Assembly: GCA_023548195.1 (NCBI GenBank)
Contig: JAJHZJ010000751.1
Span: 124,001 to 188,000, forward strand
Direction: 5' to 3'
Length of the DNA: 64,000 bases
From: Bettongia penicillata ogilbyi
Taxonomy: Eukaryota > Chordata > Mammalia > Diprotodontia > Potoroidae
Part shown: positions 43,490-54,979 of the stretch, piece after piece
Layout: each line of letters begins with the position of its first letter
Position numbering within the stretch: the first letter of the stretch is position 1
Notes under the pieces: generated by a model
The model's database searches: none
Told to the model about the DNA's origin: nothing
Seen by the model: the letters and a program-made list of their open reading frames with translations, nothing else
Made by a program: the position numbers and the translations under genes

Positions 43490-43625
43490 TAGTTCAATTC
43501 AACAAGCATTTATTGAGTGCCTTTTATGTACTAGTCTTTGATTCTTCTAGCTACTTGGGCATATAGAAAGAAAAACAAAATAACTCTTTTCTTTGTGAAG
43601 CTTACAACAAGTCTAAGTGTTGAAA
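43490..43625 (+). repeat. L2-type LINE fragment
   Basis: AATTCAACAAGCATTTATTGAGTGCC, TTATGTACTAG, TGTGAAGCTTACAAC. Confidence 0.7.
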
Positions 43626-43726
43626 GAAATAGAATGTAGAATGAAAATATGTATACGCAGATTCATTTCCTCATTATGGCTTGGATGAAACCTGAATGAC
43701 TTTTGTAGTGGATTATTAATTTCAGT

Positions 43727-43771
43727 GAATATATATATATATATATACATATATTATATATATATATATAC

Positions 43772-43808
<37 letters not shown>
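43727..43808. repeat. (AT)n microsatellite
   Basis: Three AT arrays separated by two ACATATATT links. Confidence 0.95.
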
Positions 43809-43810
<2 letters not shown>

Positions 43811-43879
43811 GTCATGATCTCTTTTTAATGTTGTGGTCTACATCTGAGAGAATCCTGTTTTGGAATGAGTTCTTTTCTA

Positions 43880-44020
43880 TAGTTTTCATTTTCCCTCTGA
43901 ACACTTATGTGATTTTGGCCTCTCTGGCCCTAAATTTCCTCATCAGTAAAAATGATTGGACTATGGTCCCCTGGGATCTCACCCAGTTGTAGATCCATTA
44001 CTTTTGATTCTATGAAATGG
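43880..44020 (+). repeat. MIR/Ther-type SINE 3' part
   Basis: TATGTGATTTTGGCCTCTC, CTAAATTTCCTCATCAGTAAAAATG, TTGGACTATGG and TTTGATTCTATGA: MIR core plus the CR1-like ATTCTATGA tail. Confidence 0.65.
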
Positions 44021-44078
44021 GAACTCAGTGTCTCTCATATGTGTTTATTATATTAATAATAATATGATAATTAACATT

Positions 44079-44305
44079 TGTGTAGCTTCTACTGTGTATG
44101 CTACACAATTATCACATTTGATTCTCACAACAACCCTGTAAAGCAGTGTGTTGTTATTATCCCAGTTTTACAGATGAGGAAACTGAGGCAAACATAGATT
44201 AAGCGACTTGCCCAGGGTCATAGTTACTTAACTGTCATATTTGAAGTTAGGTCTTCCTGACTTCAAACTTGACTCTATCCACTGTATCCCCTAGCTGCTC
44301 TATAT
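44079..44305 (-). repeat. MIR-type SINE
   Basis: TTGATTCTCACAACAACCCTG, CCCAGTTTTACAGATGAGG, AAACTGAGGCAAAC, CTTGCCCAGGGTCATAG, CTATCCACTGTATCCCCTAG. Well preserved. Confidence 0.85.
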
Positions 44306-45742
44306 AAAGATGTTTTCATTAGAAAAACATTGAATTATATTTAGACTTCATTTTATATTGCTAATTTTGTGAAATAGATTTATGATTTATAAGACCATTT
44401 GAAACAGACATAACTTCAAGCATGGCATGAACTGACAAATTTCATTTTTTCACCTAATGACTTCTAAAAATTTCTCAGTAGTCCAAACATCATTTCCCTG
44501 TGATTCTTTGCATTTGAAATAAACTCTACCCTTTAAAAAAAGGGGGAGCTTTGGTGATGAAAAGCACTCTGAAAATCATATAATCAGAGAAACCGAAGGT
44601 CTCTGCTCTCATTATCCAAATCCACCAATACAGACAGGTGGTAATAATATAGTTTACCAGAAAATGGGACTGTAGTCATGCACCGTAACAAAGCTGCATG
44701 TGTGGTTTTAGAAGTGATTGTTAAATCAATCCATGAAGCTAAAGTTTTCAGCTGTAATCAGTATGGCCCCAAATTCCCCAAATATGAAACTTCCTCCCCC
44801 TCCCCCTCATCTACATAAAGTCTGCAAATGTTGACAAGGCACTCAAAGTTGAGATGACTTGAACAGCTCGGTTCTTACAGTAGCACATGTTCTCTCTACA
44901 GGGGGAGTTTATAGTGCTGAGTTGCAAAATATTTCATACCCAATCTGCCCTCGGGGCTGTCTGTCCTGTTCTTACTTCAAAAGATGAATGTTTTCAGTAC
45001 TCTGCCAAACACTGGAAAGACAGAATTCTTGCAAGGCCAAATGTTTAAAGGGGCCTCCAGCAGGCTTCCCTACCCGGGAATACTATTGGGTTGTTGTTTT
45101 GCTTCTCTCCAAAGAACAGGACATGCAAACAACACCACCTGCAATTTGTCATTTGAAGGTGAAATTTGCCACTTTGGAATAGGAATATTCTTTCAGAAAA
45201 ATGTGATTGGGAATGTAGCCTGTTAGCATCACTTTGATAGTTAATGGCATTGGGAATGGTGCTGTGCAGAGATTTCTATATAAGCTGTAAAATTGTTATA
45301 TCATCAGTCTTAAAATAATTTAATAAGAAAGCAGAAAAAATTAAGACATTTGGACATGTAATCTCCTGAAATTTGGTAGCATCTTCCAAAAAACACTCTT
45401 CAGGTTTTCACGCTATACATTGTAAGCATTCTTATTCAACTGACCTTTATTGACAAAGAAGGGTCTTATGACTCATTATTCATAAAGCCGATGTTCAGCT
45501 TTGCTCATGTAGTAGTGGTGAAATACCTTTGTGATACATCCATATTTCCTTGACTGGGTAATAATATTTTATAGTAAAAACTTGGCCCAGATTAGGAATG
45601 GTGCTATAAAAAAATTATTTGTTTAATCGTCACCAGTGATCTATTCAATTTACACACATTCTTCTTTCTCCTCAGTAGAGTTTACATAGAACAATTGTGT
45701 TTTTCCCCAAGTCTAGCAACTGCTTTCAGTTATCAAAAAAGT
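44306..45742. other. repeat-free sequence, conserved non-coding candidate
   Basis: About 1.4 kb without recognisable repeats, slightly less AT-rich and with varied sequence in 44520-45320. Contains CAGACAGGTGG, TTTCAGCTGTAATC and a CCTCCCCCTCCCCCTC run. Short frames at 44984-45226 lack a family. Function unknown; conservation cannot be judged from one sequence. Confidence 0.35.
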
Positions 45743-45870
45743 ACTCTCTCTGTTTCTCTGTCTCTATTTCTATGTCTGTCTCTATCTCTCTGTCTGTATA
45801 TGTCTCTGTCTTTCTGTCTCTGTCTTTCTGTCTCTGTCTCTGTATCTCTGCCTCTCTCTCTCTCTCACTG
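45743..45870. repeat. CT-rich (TCTG/TCTC)n tract
   Basis: Same composition as 39060-39375 but without clear higher-order units. Ends in (TC)n. Confidence 0.9.
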
Positions 45871-47029
45871 TCATATATTTCTGCTGAAATAAATATCAAA
45901 AGAACTCAGATTTTATTAAATTTTAGGTTTCATTAGAATCAAAATTTAGATAACATTAAACTTGTGAAGAGATAGATTGAGTAATGCTTGGATCTAATCA
46001 CCTGAACTCATTTAGCCTTGATAGTTTATCAAGTGAAAACACATTCAGATTTTTTATTACATGTCACCTCTCTAAGCACAACATGAAGTCTGTTAGCTTT
46101 TCTAAAAGACTTAATCTTCTACTCTGGGGAAGTTATAAAACCACTGAACTAGTTGCAACTGATGGTTGACTGTTTGGTCGCAGAAAGGATTTAAGTTAAA
46201 TCCAAGTTAAATCCCAATCTTAAGCCCAAGTCATGGCATCACTTTCCTGATGTCAGTGTCCTTTTAGAGAATGGATAAACAACAGCAAAAAAGGAGAAAG
46301 TTTATTAGCTAACCACCAGAGAAATAATTGATTTGGGGAGGAGTTGAATCCTAGGTTCTAAACTCTGTGTAAATCTTTTTATTTTTGTTTTCCTCCATGG
46401 TCCAGTAAAACCTCCTAAAATTCGTAGCATCCCGACAATTTGGACCTTTTATCCCTAGACAACCTAGCAGCATTCTTGGAATAGCTGGTGACATTGTCTA
46501 TATCTAGAACCAAGGAAAAATTGAACCTGATGAGGAAAGTAGATTCAAATCTCTTTAAAAAAAGTCCAGTAGAAATACTTCACCATGCTTAAGTGATAGA
46601 GTTGAAAGCTTCAACAAAAGAATTTCTAGGAAATGTAAGTTAACCCTTGATTGTATGTGCGTTGTAAGCTTCCTAGAAATATGTGTGTGCTTGTGGGAGA
46701 CTGTGTCATAGCTATTTGATTGGATAATTTTATACCTACTGTTATTATGCCACCTTAGTAAACATTATTTTAAAAAAGTAGTTGTCTGACCAACTAATTT
46801 TGATATCAATTAATAAACATAGGGAAAAATACATCAGCGGAAGCTCACAAGCTATATTATTACAAAGTCCGTCTTCTAAGCCCTCAGAACTAAATGTGGA
46901 TTCTCAAAAATACTCGTCATGCCTCTTGTTGAGCCTGGACTATCAATGTGTAAGTAAGGATTGGAATAGAAATCTCAGAACTTCTACCACACTAATTTGA
47001 AAAAGGAAAGAATAAAGAAACATTATTAT
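45871..47029. other. unassigned sequence
   Basis: Nothing recognised. Confidence 0.3.
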
Positions 47030-47490
47030 GGAGCATCAACTTTGTCAGTGCCTACTCTTCTGATGAACTGTTTGAAGATGGAGAGTAAATCACAATATGC
47101 ATACATGAAATTAACAATATAAGATAATCTGTAAATGCCAAAGAAGTAGAACAAACAGTAAATACTCTTTTATTTATGTACAGACTAAGGAATTCAGAAG
47201 ACGGAAATGATTAGTGCCTTCTGATGGGGGACAGAGAAGATTATAGATGTAGTAGGACTTTATCTGAGTCTTGCACATTTTTGAACAAGCACAACACTTA
47301 TATTTCACTTAGCACTGAGGCAATGAAATTGGGAAAGGTTGAGGATGGAAGTATTGATGGCTCATTAGTAGATGAGCCTATCCAGAGCAGGACATTCATT
47401 TAGGGAAGTATTAAGAGTTAGGCCTCATTGTGGAAAGCTTTTAATGTCATGCTGAGGGGTTTTGAGTTTATGTTATACTGATGGGTATCA
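47030..47490 (+). repeat. ancient interspersed repeat, class unassigned
   Basis: GGAAAGCTTTTAATGTCATGCTGAGGGG, TTTGAGTTTATG and GGGTATCATTGAGG parallel the repeats at 3400-3850 and 12040-12660. Confidence 0.4.
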
Positions 47491-47604
47491 TTGAGGATAC
47501 CAGACCAGGTATCCTTAGACCAGGGTCTAATCCTGACCCTGCCTCTTAGAACTTGTTTGACCTTGACCAATATACCTCTGAATCTCAGTTTCCCTATACA
47601 GAGG

Positions 47605-47650
47605 CATCTAGTTGGTTCAGTGGATAGAGGGCTGGGTCTGAAGACAGGAG
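47605..47650 (+). repeat. MIR-like SINE, head (split)
   Basis: CATCTAGTTGGTTCAGTGGATAGAGGG, GGTCTGAAGACAGGAG. Continues at 47910 after a nested SINE. Confidence 0.75.
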
Positions 47651-47908
47651 GTGGTTGTTACGGTTGTTTAGTCATTTCAGTCTCGACTTTTTGTAACCCC
47701 ATTTGGGGTATTCTTGGCAAAGACAGTGGAATGGCTTGCTATTTCCTTCTTCAGCTAACTGTACAGATAAGGAAACTAAGGGAAACAGGATTAAGTGACT
47801 TGCCCAGGATCACACATTTAGTTAATATCTGAGGCCAGATTTGAACTCACAAAGAGGAGTCTTCCTGACTTTGGGCCTGGAACTCTGCTGTGCACCTAAC
47901 TACCCATT
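47651..47908 (-). mobile_element. tRNA-derived SINE with RTE-type tail, nested
   Basis: Complete-looking: tail GGTTGTTTAGTCATTTCAGTC, TTTGGGGTATTCTTGGC, CTATTTCCTTC, TTGCCCAGGATCACACA, TCTTCCTGACTTTGGGCC, head CTAACTACCC. Inserted between CAGGAG and CAGGAAGAG of the host SINE. Confidence 0.85.
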
Positions 47909-47909
47909 G

Positions 47910-48105
47910 CAGGAAGAGCTCAGTTCAAATCTGAACTCAGATACTAGGTACATGAACCTGGAAAAAGTCATGGGATCTGTTTTGGCTCAGCTTCCTCACC
48001 TGCAAAATGGAGATAATAATAGTCTCTACCGCACAACGTTATTATGAGGATAAAATTAGATAATACAATAATGCACATAACATGGTACCTGGCATATATT
48101 AGGTG
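47910..48105 (+). repeat. MIR-like SINE, body (split)
   Basis: CAGGAAGAGCTCAGTTCAAATC, CAGCTTCCTCACCTGCAAAATGG, AGATAATAATAGTC, CTGGCATATATTAGG. Confidence 0.8.
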
Positions 48106-48529
48106 GTAAGATGTTTTTCCCCTTCCTCTCTTCCATTTCCCTATATGTAAAGTACTGAGAATAATATTCTCATTGCATATCTCAAAGGTTTATTGAAAGA
48201 ATCAAATAAGATAATGCAAGATAATATATGTAAAAGCATTTTGAGAAATAGAAATTATGATGATGTTATTGACAATAATGATAATAAAGGAATGATATTT
48301 TAAAAGAAACATTGATATATTTTATTTTGAAATCACCTAAATCAATACCAGTAAAGAAAAAAAATATACTAAGAAAAAATAATAGCAAAATAAATCTAAG
48401 TGTCCGAAAATGTTGCATACCTGTGAACCTCTTTCCACTGCAAAGAAGTGGGAGGAGAGGTCTAAGGATATCTCTTCTTTGAGTCTGTACTTGTTTTCAT
48501 AATTTAACAATATTCACTTTTCATTGTTT
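48106..48529. other. unassigned sequence
   Basis: 48160-48260 has MIR-like words (AATAAGATAATGCAAG). Otherwise nothing. Confidence 0.3.
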
Positions 48530-48795
48530 TGTATTTTTGTTCTTTACATTTTCATTATTGTAATCATTCCTTGTATTGTTTTCTTGCCTCAGCATCACTT
48601 CATACAATACTTTCAACTTTTCTGTACTGTCATATTGTTTATTTCTTATGGCAAATAATATTCTGTTACATTCATCTACTACAATTTGCTGAGCTATCCC
48701 TCAGTTGTTAAGTATCTATTTTATTTCTAGTATATACTGTTACAGAAAGTGCTGGTATTAATGTTTTAGTGTATATTGGAGAAATGATAATATTG
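48530..48795 (-). mobile_element. old L1 ORF2 C-terminal / 3' fragment
   Basis: CAGCATCACTTCATACAATACTTTC, TTTCTTATGGCAAATAATATTC and CTACAATTTGCTGAGCTATCCC align with 58950-59120 of copy H (CAGCATCAGTTCATATAAGAC, TTTCTTATAGAACAATAGC, CCACAATTTGTTCAGCCATT). A second, more diverged L1 copy. Confidence 0.65.
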
Positions 48796-49254
48796 AGAAT
48801 GATATGAACCACAACTTTAATAATCATTAAACAGTCATATAATGTCAAAGATGTAAAACAAATGGAAAACCATGGAACTCAAGCTGTAGCTGTAAAATGA
48901 TTCTCTCTAAAATAGATGCAACAACTGGACATTCAGACCTAACATGAAAACCTCATGGGACTTTTAATTCCGCATCACCTGGGATTTCCCACTCTACCCT
49001 TAGACAACTGTATTCATTTTATTATCTCTCTACACATTTATCACTGGCATATTAGCCTTCTTCTCAGGGATGCCTCCCTCCAAGGACCTGCTCTCTGGAT
49101 TAGTGACCACTTAGATGAGGCTACCATTTCATGAGGGACCGCAGATATGTTTATTTCACTCCCAGTTCAATTAAATTCCCCACCTCCCTGGTAGCAGTTT
49201 TGTCCCCTCCTAGGAATTGTTCCTTTAGCATGACCACCATGACTTTCCCCTTTC
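48796..49254. other. unassigned sequence, probably L2-derived in part
   Basis: 49030-49254 lies directly before an L2 3' end and may belong to it, but it cannot be assigned by eye. Confidence 0.3.
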
Positions 49255-49690
49255 TCTTTTTGGTCCGACGATTAGAATGTTAGCTTCTTGAGGGGAGGGA
49301 CTTTTGGTTATTTATATTTTTAACTAGTGAATAACACAGTGCCTGACACATGATAAGCACTAAATAGATATTCTATCTAATCTCAAATCCATTACTTGGC
49401 AACTTGTATCAATAAGAACAATAATAAGGAAGTTTAAACAAAATTATATGTGATCAATTGGGAAAAAGAGAAACTGATCCCTCCAACTTCTATTGTTTTT
49501 TACCTCTACCTTATATGTAAATATTAAGTATGTATTCTGTTTTCTTTTATTTTATATGTGCTCATACAGGCCCTGGTTTTGTCATGTTAGAAAGTAAGCT
49601 CCTGGCATATAAGAACTATTTCACTTTTGGTTTTGTATCTCCAGTGCCTAACATACCTCTTGACACATAGTAGGAAATTACCGAATCATT
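49255..49690 (+). repeat. two L2-type 3' ends in tandem
   Basis: First at 49265-49375 (AGAATGTTAGCTTCTTGAGGGG, CACAGTGCCTGACACATGATAAGC). Second at 49585-49690 (AGAAAGTAAGCTCCTGGC, TTTTGTATCTCCAGTGCC, GACACATAGTAGG). Same orientation. Confidence 0.7.
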
Positions 49691-49898
49691 GATCAAAATT
49701 ACAATAAACTGGTCATAAATTTGATTAAAAGTTATAGAAGTAGAGAGAGAAGGAATGAGCTGGAACTTGTTAAAAAAACTTCAGTGAAACTTGATGGTGG
49801 TTGGAAAGGGCCATGGAGGTAGGGGGGAGGGGAAGAGATGACTAAAGTTTAAAATCTCAAAGGATGAGTTTAATGTGATGTCCAGAAATAGGAAAGGA
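49691..49898. other. unassigned sequence
   Basis: Nothing recognised. Confidence 0.3.
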
Positions 49899-49900
49899 AA

Positions 49901-49952
<52 letters not shown>

Positions 49953-50022
49953 ATAGATAGACAGAGAGAGAGACAGAGAGAGACAGAGAGAAAGAGAGAG
50001 AGAGAGAGACAGAGACAGAGTG
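49899..50022. repeat. (GATA)n and (AGAC/GA)n compound microsatellite
   Basis: About 12 GATA units followed by GACAGA/GAGA units. It abuts a minus-strand MIR fragment, as do other GATA tracts here with SINEs. Confidence 0.95.
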
Positions 50023-50098
50023 TTAAGTGATTTCTCCAGTCCCACGTAGACAATATACCAGCCAGGACTTGAACCTAGGTTTTCATGGTTCTAAAGCT
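50023..50098 (-). repeat. MIR-type SINE fragment
   Basis: TTAAGTGATTTCTCCAGTCCCAC, CAGGACTTGAACCTAGG. Confidence 0.65.
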
Positions 50099-50679
50099 AT
50101 TGGTATTATTATTTTTAATAATATATAATAATGACAATATTTAAATTCCATGTTGCTTCTCTTTATTGCCGCTTTTTAAAAATTAAGTTCAATTTCTTCA
50201 ATTGTGATAATTATGCTCATCGGAAGACTAAATACAAGTGAGAATCAAATCATTCTACACCTCTGTCTGTCCCTGTTTACATCCTAGCCACACAATGCCA
50301 CAGACCTATGAATTCTTTGTTTTCCTTTTTTCCAGAATGCAAAATAATAGCAACAAAGTCCATATTTTTAGATCCTTAGCATTTATGACCAACTTCTATA
50401 TCTTAAGGGACTGAGTATTTCTGTCATTATAGGACCCAGTAATTCTTTCATCTTATATTGCCTTGCCATTGCTTCCATCCTTTAAATTTCTTTAAAAAAA
50501 CGTTGTCAGTATCTCTTCTTTCCATGTACATCAGTCTCTTTAGAAAACTCACCATTTTCTTCCACATAAGAATGCTTTGTAGATGAGACAAAAAGACCAT
50601 TAAAATACATGAGAACCAAGATAATATTTTTGTCATAGATACGGAAGAACAGAGGATTAGATTGGAGCAGTGACTAATT
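50099..50679. other. unassigned sequence
   Basis: Nothing recognised. Confidence 0.3.
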
Positions 50680-51180
50680 AGTCAGTAAGTCTATCAATAA
50701 ACATTTATTAAGCATCTATTATGTGTCTGGCACTGTGCTAAGCACTGCTGACACAAAGGAAGGCAAAGAACAGTCCTTTACTAGCAGGAGTTCACAATAA
50801 CATGGAAACATGCAAATGACTATACACAAACATGCTATAAAGAGGATAAATAGGAAATAATGAAGAAAAGAAATAATAAATAATATAATAAATATAAATA
50901 ATAATAAATAATAAAAATAATACATAAGTAATTAAGCTCCTAAAATATGCAAGACTCTGCACTAAACACTTTACAAATATTGCCTCATTTGATCCTCACA
51001 ACAGGCTTCCAAGGTAGGTGCTGTTATTATTCCTATTTCGCATTCAAGGAAACTGACATAGACAAGTTAAGTGACTTTACTAGGATCACACGGATAGTAA
51101 TTGTATGAGGTCATAGTTGAGCTCAGATTTTCCTATTTCCAGACCCTATGCTTTAACCAATACTATTCTAAGACACTAGA
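50680..51180. repeat. L2-type fragment (plus), AATA-rich tract, MIR (minus)
   Basis: 50690-50860: CAATAAACATTTATTAAGCATC, GGCACTGTGCTAAGCAC, GCAAATGACTATACAC. 50865-50925: AATAAT/AAATA-rich. 50935-51170: CTCATTTGATCCTCACAAC, GGAAACTGACATAGAC, AAGTGACTTTACTAGGATCACAC, a minus-strand MIR. Confidence 0.75.
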
Positions 51181-51249
51181 GTTAAGGTAGATTAAGAAAG
51201 TTCCCAGAAAAGGTGGAATTTCATTTGGGATTATGTCATACTTCAAGAA

Positions 51250-51270
51250 AAAAAATATATATATATACAT

Positions 51271-51311
<41 letters not shown>
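51250..51311. repeat. A-run and (TA)n microsatellite
   Basis: A8 followed by TA/CATA units and about 14 uninterrupted TA. Confidence 0.9.
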
Positions 51312-51313
<2 letters not shown>

Positions 51314-52109
51314 AAACAGCAACAACACAGGACAACATATATGATCCCTAGTTGTAATATAAGATTTGAGGCAGATGACTGAATTCCAATAGTTCTGATA
51401 AAACAAATACTAGAATGAATTTCAAAACTTTTCAGATATATATGATTGTCTTTTCCTCAAAAACTACCGGCTTGAAAATGTAATAAAGGTTATCTCTTGT
51501 ATCTTTTACAATTGTCTGTATCCTTTCCCTCTTTTTTGGAGTGGTGGAGGTGGTGGTGCATTGTAAGAAATCATTCCTTCACCATAAGAAGGAAAATTAC
51601 TTTATCATGTTCTCCCCTAGCTTCTTTTTCTTTCTTTCTTTCATTTGGTGTGACATTTACAATGCATGTCACATAGTGCTATATGAATTTCTGCTGACGA
51701 GATTCTTTATAGTGGTTTGTTTCAAATATCCTAGTTCTAGTGTGTCGCTGCTGTCAAAAATGGCATGACTCTATAATGTGTGTGCCAAGTTGTAGGACCA
51801 TAGGGCTTAAAGGAATTAGAGAAACGTCATCTAAGTAAGAATTTGAGAAGAATATGTGATGTATGTGAAAATGCAACCATGATGGAGTGGTCCAAAAGAG
51901 CTAGCTAGAGACCAATGGGACCATGTTTTGGCATCCCATATTTATTTTATGGTGCAAAATTGTTGCTGTGCCTTGATATAACACAATGTAATTTATATTC
52001 CTTGTATTGCTTCTCTGCTTTTCCAACTCAGGTACCATCTAATTAAAATGGTACCTGTTGTCTCTGATGTGACCTGCCAAGACTTAAAAGTAACAGGCTT
52101 CCCTCATGT
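51312..52109. other. unassigned sequence
   Basis: A short (TTTC)n at 51622-51645. Otherwise nothing recognised. Confidence 0.3.
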
Positions 52110-52405
52110 CTAGTAGTGTCACCTTCGTCTTCTCCATTTCTTGGAATCCCTAGCTCCCTTTAAAGTTGAATTCTAGTGTAATCCCTTACATGAAGCCTGG
52201 TTCACACTCATCCAATCCTCAAATCATTTTGTATTTATTTTACATGTATCTTTATTGCTTTACTTTTGTAGTTCTTTCCAAATTAATATATGTATATGTT
52301 CCCTGTGGGTAGAGACTTTTGCCTTTGTGTCTAACCTTGGGGTTTGATACAATCACTCAAAATTAATAAGTGCTTAATAAATGCTTGTTTAACAAATGAA
52401 TGTGC
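52110..52405 (+). repeat. L2-type LINE 3' region
   Basis: CCTTACATGAAGCCTGGTTC, TTTGTATTTATTTTACATGTATC, GTAGAGACTTTTGCC, AAGTGCTTAATAAATGCTTGTTT. Confidence 0.7.
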
Positions 52406-52659
52406 AACACTAGCTAGCTCTGTGGAGCATGAGATGGTATATATGGTTCTCACTGACAGAAAGGGGGTAGGGCCAAGATCTTTAATGACAATTGCTATCT
52501 CCAGCTATTGGAGGCAGCTGGGGAACTTGCTTTCCCTCTTAGTAGATATATACACCTCCTTTTTATTCCCCTACCCTTTCAGTCCTTGGAAAGGAGGTTC
52601 AGCTATAGTCTCAGGCATGAGTTCTCTATCAGTGGATGCAAAGAGAATAGATACTTAGC

Positions 52660-52892
52660 CTCTTTTTAGAGACAGAAGTCATCAGAAACCCAAGATCCAA
52701 TCTGGCCTCTGATGCTTACCATCTCTGGGATCCTGGGCAAGTAATTTTACCTCCATCTGCCTCAGTTTCCTCTACTTTAAATTGGGGAAACTCACAAAGT
52801 TGTGAGAATCAACTGACATTTTTTATTAAAACACTTTTCGAGTGCCTGGAACATCATAGGTGCTTAATAAATGTTTGTTGTCTTTCCAATCC
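52660..52892 (+). repeat. MIR/Ther1-type SINE with L2-like tail
   Basis: CCAATCTGGCCTCTGATGC, TCTGGGATCCTGGGCAAGTAATTTTACC, TGCCTCAGTTTCCTC, GAGTGCCTGGAACATCATAGG, GCTTAATAAATGTTTGTTG. Nearly complete. Confidence 0.85.
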
Positions 52893-53989
52893 CACCTTTA
52901 TGGGGAAGAAAATGATCTTGATTTTTTAAAGTTCTACTTATCGGAAAAATTATAGAATCATTCATTAAATTGGAGCCTTGCTTTGTAATTCCCAATGCAA
53001 CTCACCAAACAGAAGTTTGAGGGTTCTAGATTATATAGTATGTACAATATAACAACCCTTAAGAGATTGCTCCCCATTCCACTCTGGTTATAAGTAAAGG
53101 TGTAGTTTGGAAACCAACTAATTTAGATAAGGGAAAAATAAAATTAAAAACTGCAAGGAAGAAAACAGAAATGTGATAAAAAGAAAATATGTTATCTTTA
53201 AAGTCAATCTAGATAAAAGAAAGGGGGTGAGGTTGAGGAAAAAGATAATACTCACTGAAGATACTTGAGTCCAACATCGTGGAGTAAACAGTTCATTGTC
53301 ACTTAGACTCCAATTAGCTTGTGACCATCCTGTCTGCCTGCCATGGACAATGACACTAGACATTATAGGTAGACCATTACTACTAGATTGCAGTTAGTAG
53401 CCTTTGCATGTTCACACAATTTATGCTCACCTTTCTCTCTCAAAATCTCTGCAATGGTCTCTCTGTTTCCTTCAAGGCTGGCATTTGTATCATTATGCCA
53501 AAGATTGCTCATGAGCTGCAATGTTTAATTCAATGTTTAATACCCACTGAGGCAATTTTTCAGCTTCTAAATGTATTTTAAGAATTGCAAAAGCTGTGAG
53601 GTTTTTGTCTGACATTTTAAACTATATGTTATATTTATAATTGTAGCCACTCACTTGAGTCACTTCAGCATACATGTTTGAAGTGATCTACACCAAGCTT
53701 TAGCTGGTGAATACTCCAATGACATCTGTACTTAGCACTATATGTCCCTACGTGTTAAAAATCTGAAACAAAAGAGACAAGTGAGGGTTTGATGTTCTAT
53801 GTATTCTTACCGTTTACTTATCTACAAAACATCTTGCTTTGGCCAGTTCATGAATTAAACTATGCAGGGCAAACATCTAAAAACATTGTCTTTTTTCAAC
53901 CGACATCAGGATATCTCAATCTCTTACTCTTCCAGAACTTTGAAAATTTAAGTAAAGAGAATCTCAGTCTATGTAGTTCAAAAGGAACT
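52893..53989. other. largely unique sequence
   Basis: No element recognised over 1.1 kb. Frames short. Confidence 0.35.
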
Positions 53990-54265
53990 TAGACATCCTA
54001 CTCACAAGCATGTGTTTTATAAATTAGAAAACTGAGGCCCAGAAAAAAGTGCTGTGTCCAAAGCTCACAGGTAATATGCAGTACTTTCTTCCTTCATTGT
54101 GCTTGAATATTGTGCAGTAGATAGAAGAACAGACAGATTGCTAGACAGACAGATAAATAGATGATAGATAGATAGGTTGATAGATAAACAGATATGTACA
54201 GAGATGGAGACATTGTCAATAGTTATATAGAGAAAGAGAGAAATGGAGAAATAGTAGATAGATAT
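53990..54265. repeat. MIR fragment (minus) and degenerate GATA/ACAG tract
   Basis: 54030-54080: AACTGAGGCCCAGAAAA, GTCCAAAGCTCACAGG. 54119-54265: interrupted AGAT, ACAG and GATA units. Confidence 0.6.
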
Positions 54266-54364
54266 ATGGATAGCATAGATTTGTCATAGAATACACATTA
54301 TATAAATTGATTAATCAATAATCAATTTCATCTCCTTGAGATCTTTCTAACCCATTCTCTTTTC

Positions 54365-54975
54365 TCCATTCACACATCCACCTCAATTCAGGCAGACTTC
54401 AGATCTGTCCTAAACTATTGTAGTAGCCTCCTTACTGGCTTAGTTGCATCCTTTTTTCCCCTTTATTCACATAGATGACAGACATATTTCTACAGTATAG
54501 GTTCAGCCAAGTCATACTCATAGACAAGAAGCATCTTAGTGACACTGCATTACAACTAAAATAGGAGTAAAATTCTTCTCTTAGGCAATTGAAGCCTTCC
54601 CAATCATGCTGTACCTTGCTTTTATAAGCCAGTTGTACAGCATTCCTCCTCATATATTCCATGCGTCAGTCAGAGTGGTTTGTGAGCCCCAGTACAGACT
54701 GTCCACAGTTTTCTGGAATTTGTTCTTTCCTCACCTTTATCTCCTTGAACCACTGAGAATCTTTTCAAGGGTGATCTCAAATTCTTTTTTTCCCAAGAGG
54801 CCTTTCTTGATTCCCTAAGTGGTTTGTGCTACCTCCCCAATCACTGAGTATATGTTTTACAAATATCCAATTAGTTTTTGTATATCACACTTTTGAGGTC
54901 TGTCTCTGTATGCATGATATATACTTTTGGCCAAATGTCAGCTCTTTGAAGACCTGTTTGATGTTTAACTTTTGT
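54365..54975 (+). repeat. L2-type LINE, ORF2 C-terminus and 3' region
   Basis: CTGTCCTAAACTATTGTAGTAGCCTCCTTACTGG, CTTCCCAATCATGCTG, TTCCTCACCTTTATCTCC, GGCCTTTCTTGATTCCCTAAG, TGTCAGCTCTTTGAAGACC follow L2 3' order over 600 bp. No intact frame. Confidence 0.65.
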
Positions 54976-54979
54976 ATTT

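Noticed and set aside
43727..43808. AT-rich hairpin as a microRNA or origin
   Set aside because: Any (AT)n tract folds on itself. There is no specific arm sequence or flanking structure.
44984..45226. 80-codon frame in the unique island as a small gene
   Set aside because: No family, no supporting splice or start context. A second overlapping frame is equally open.
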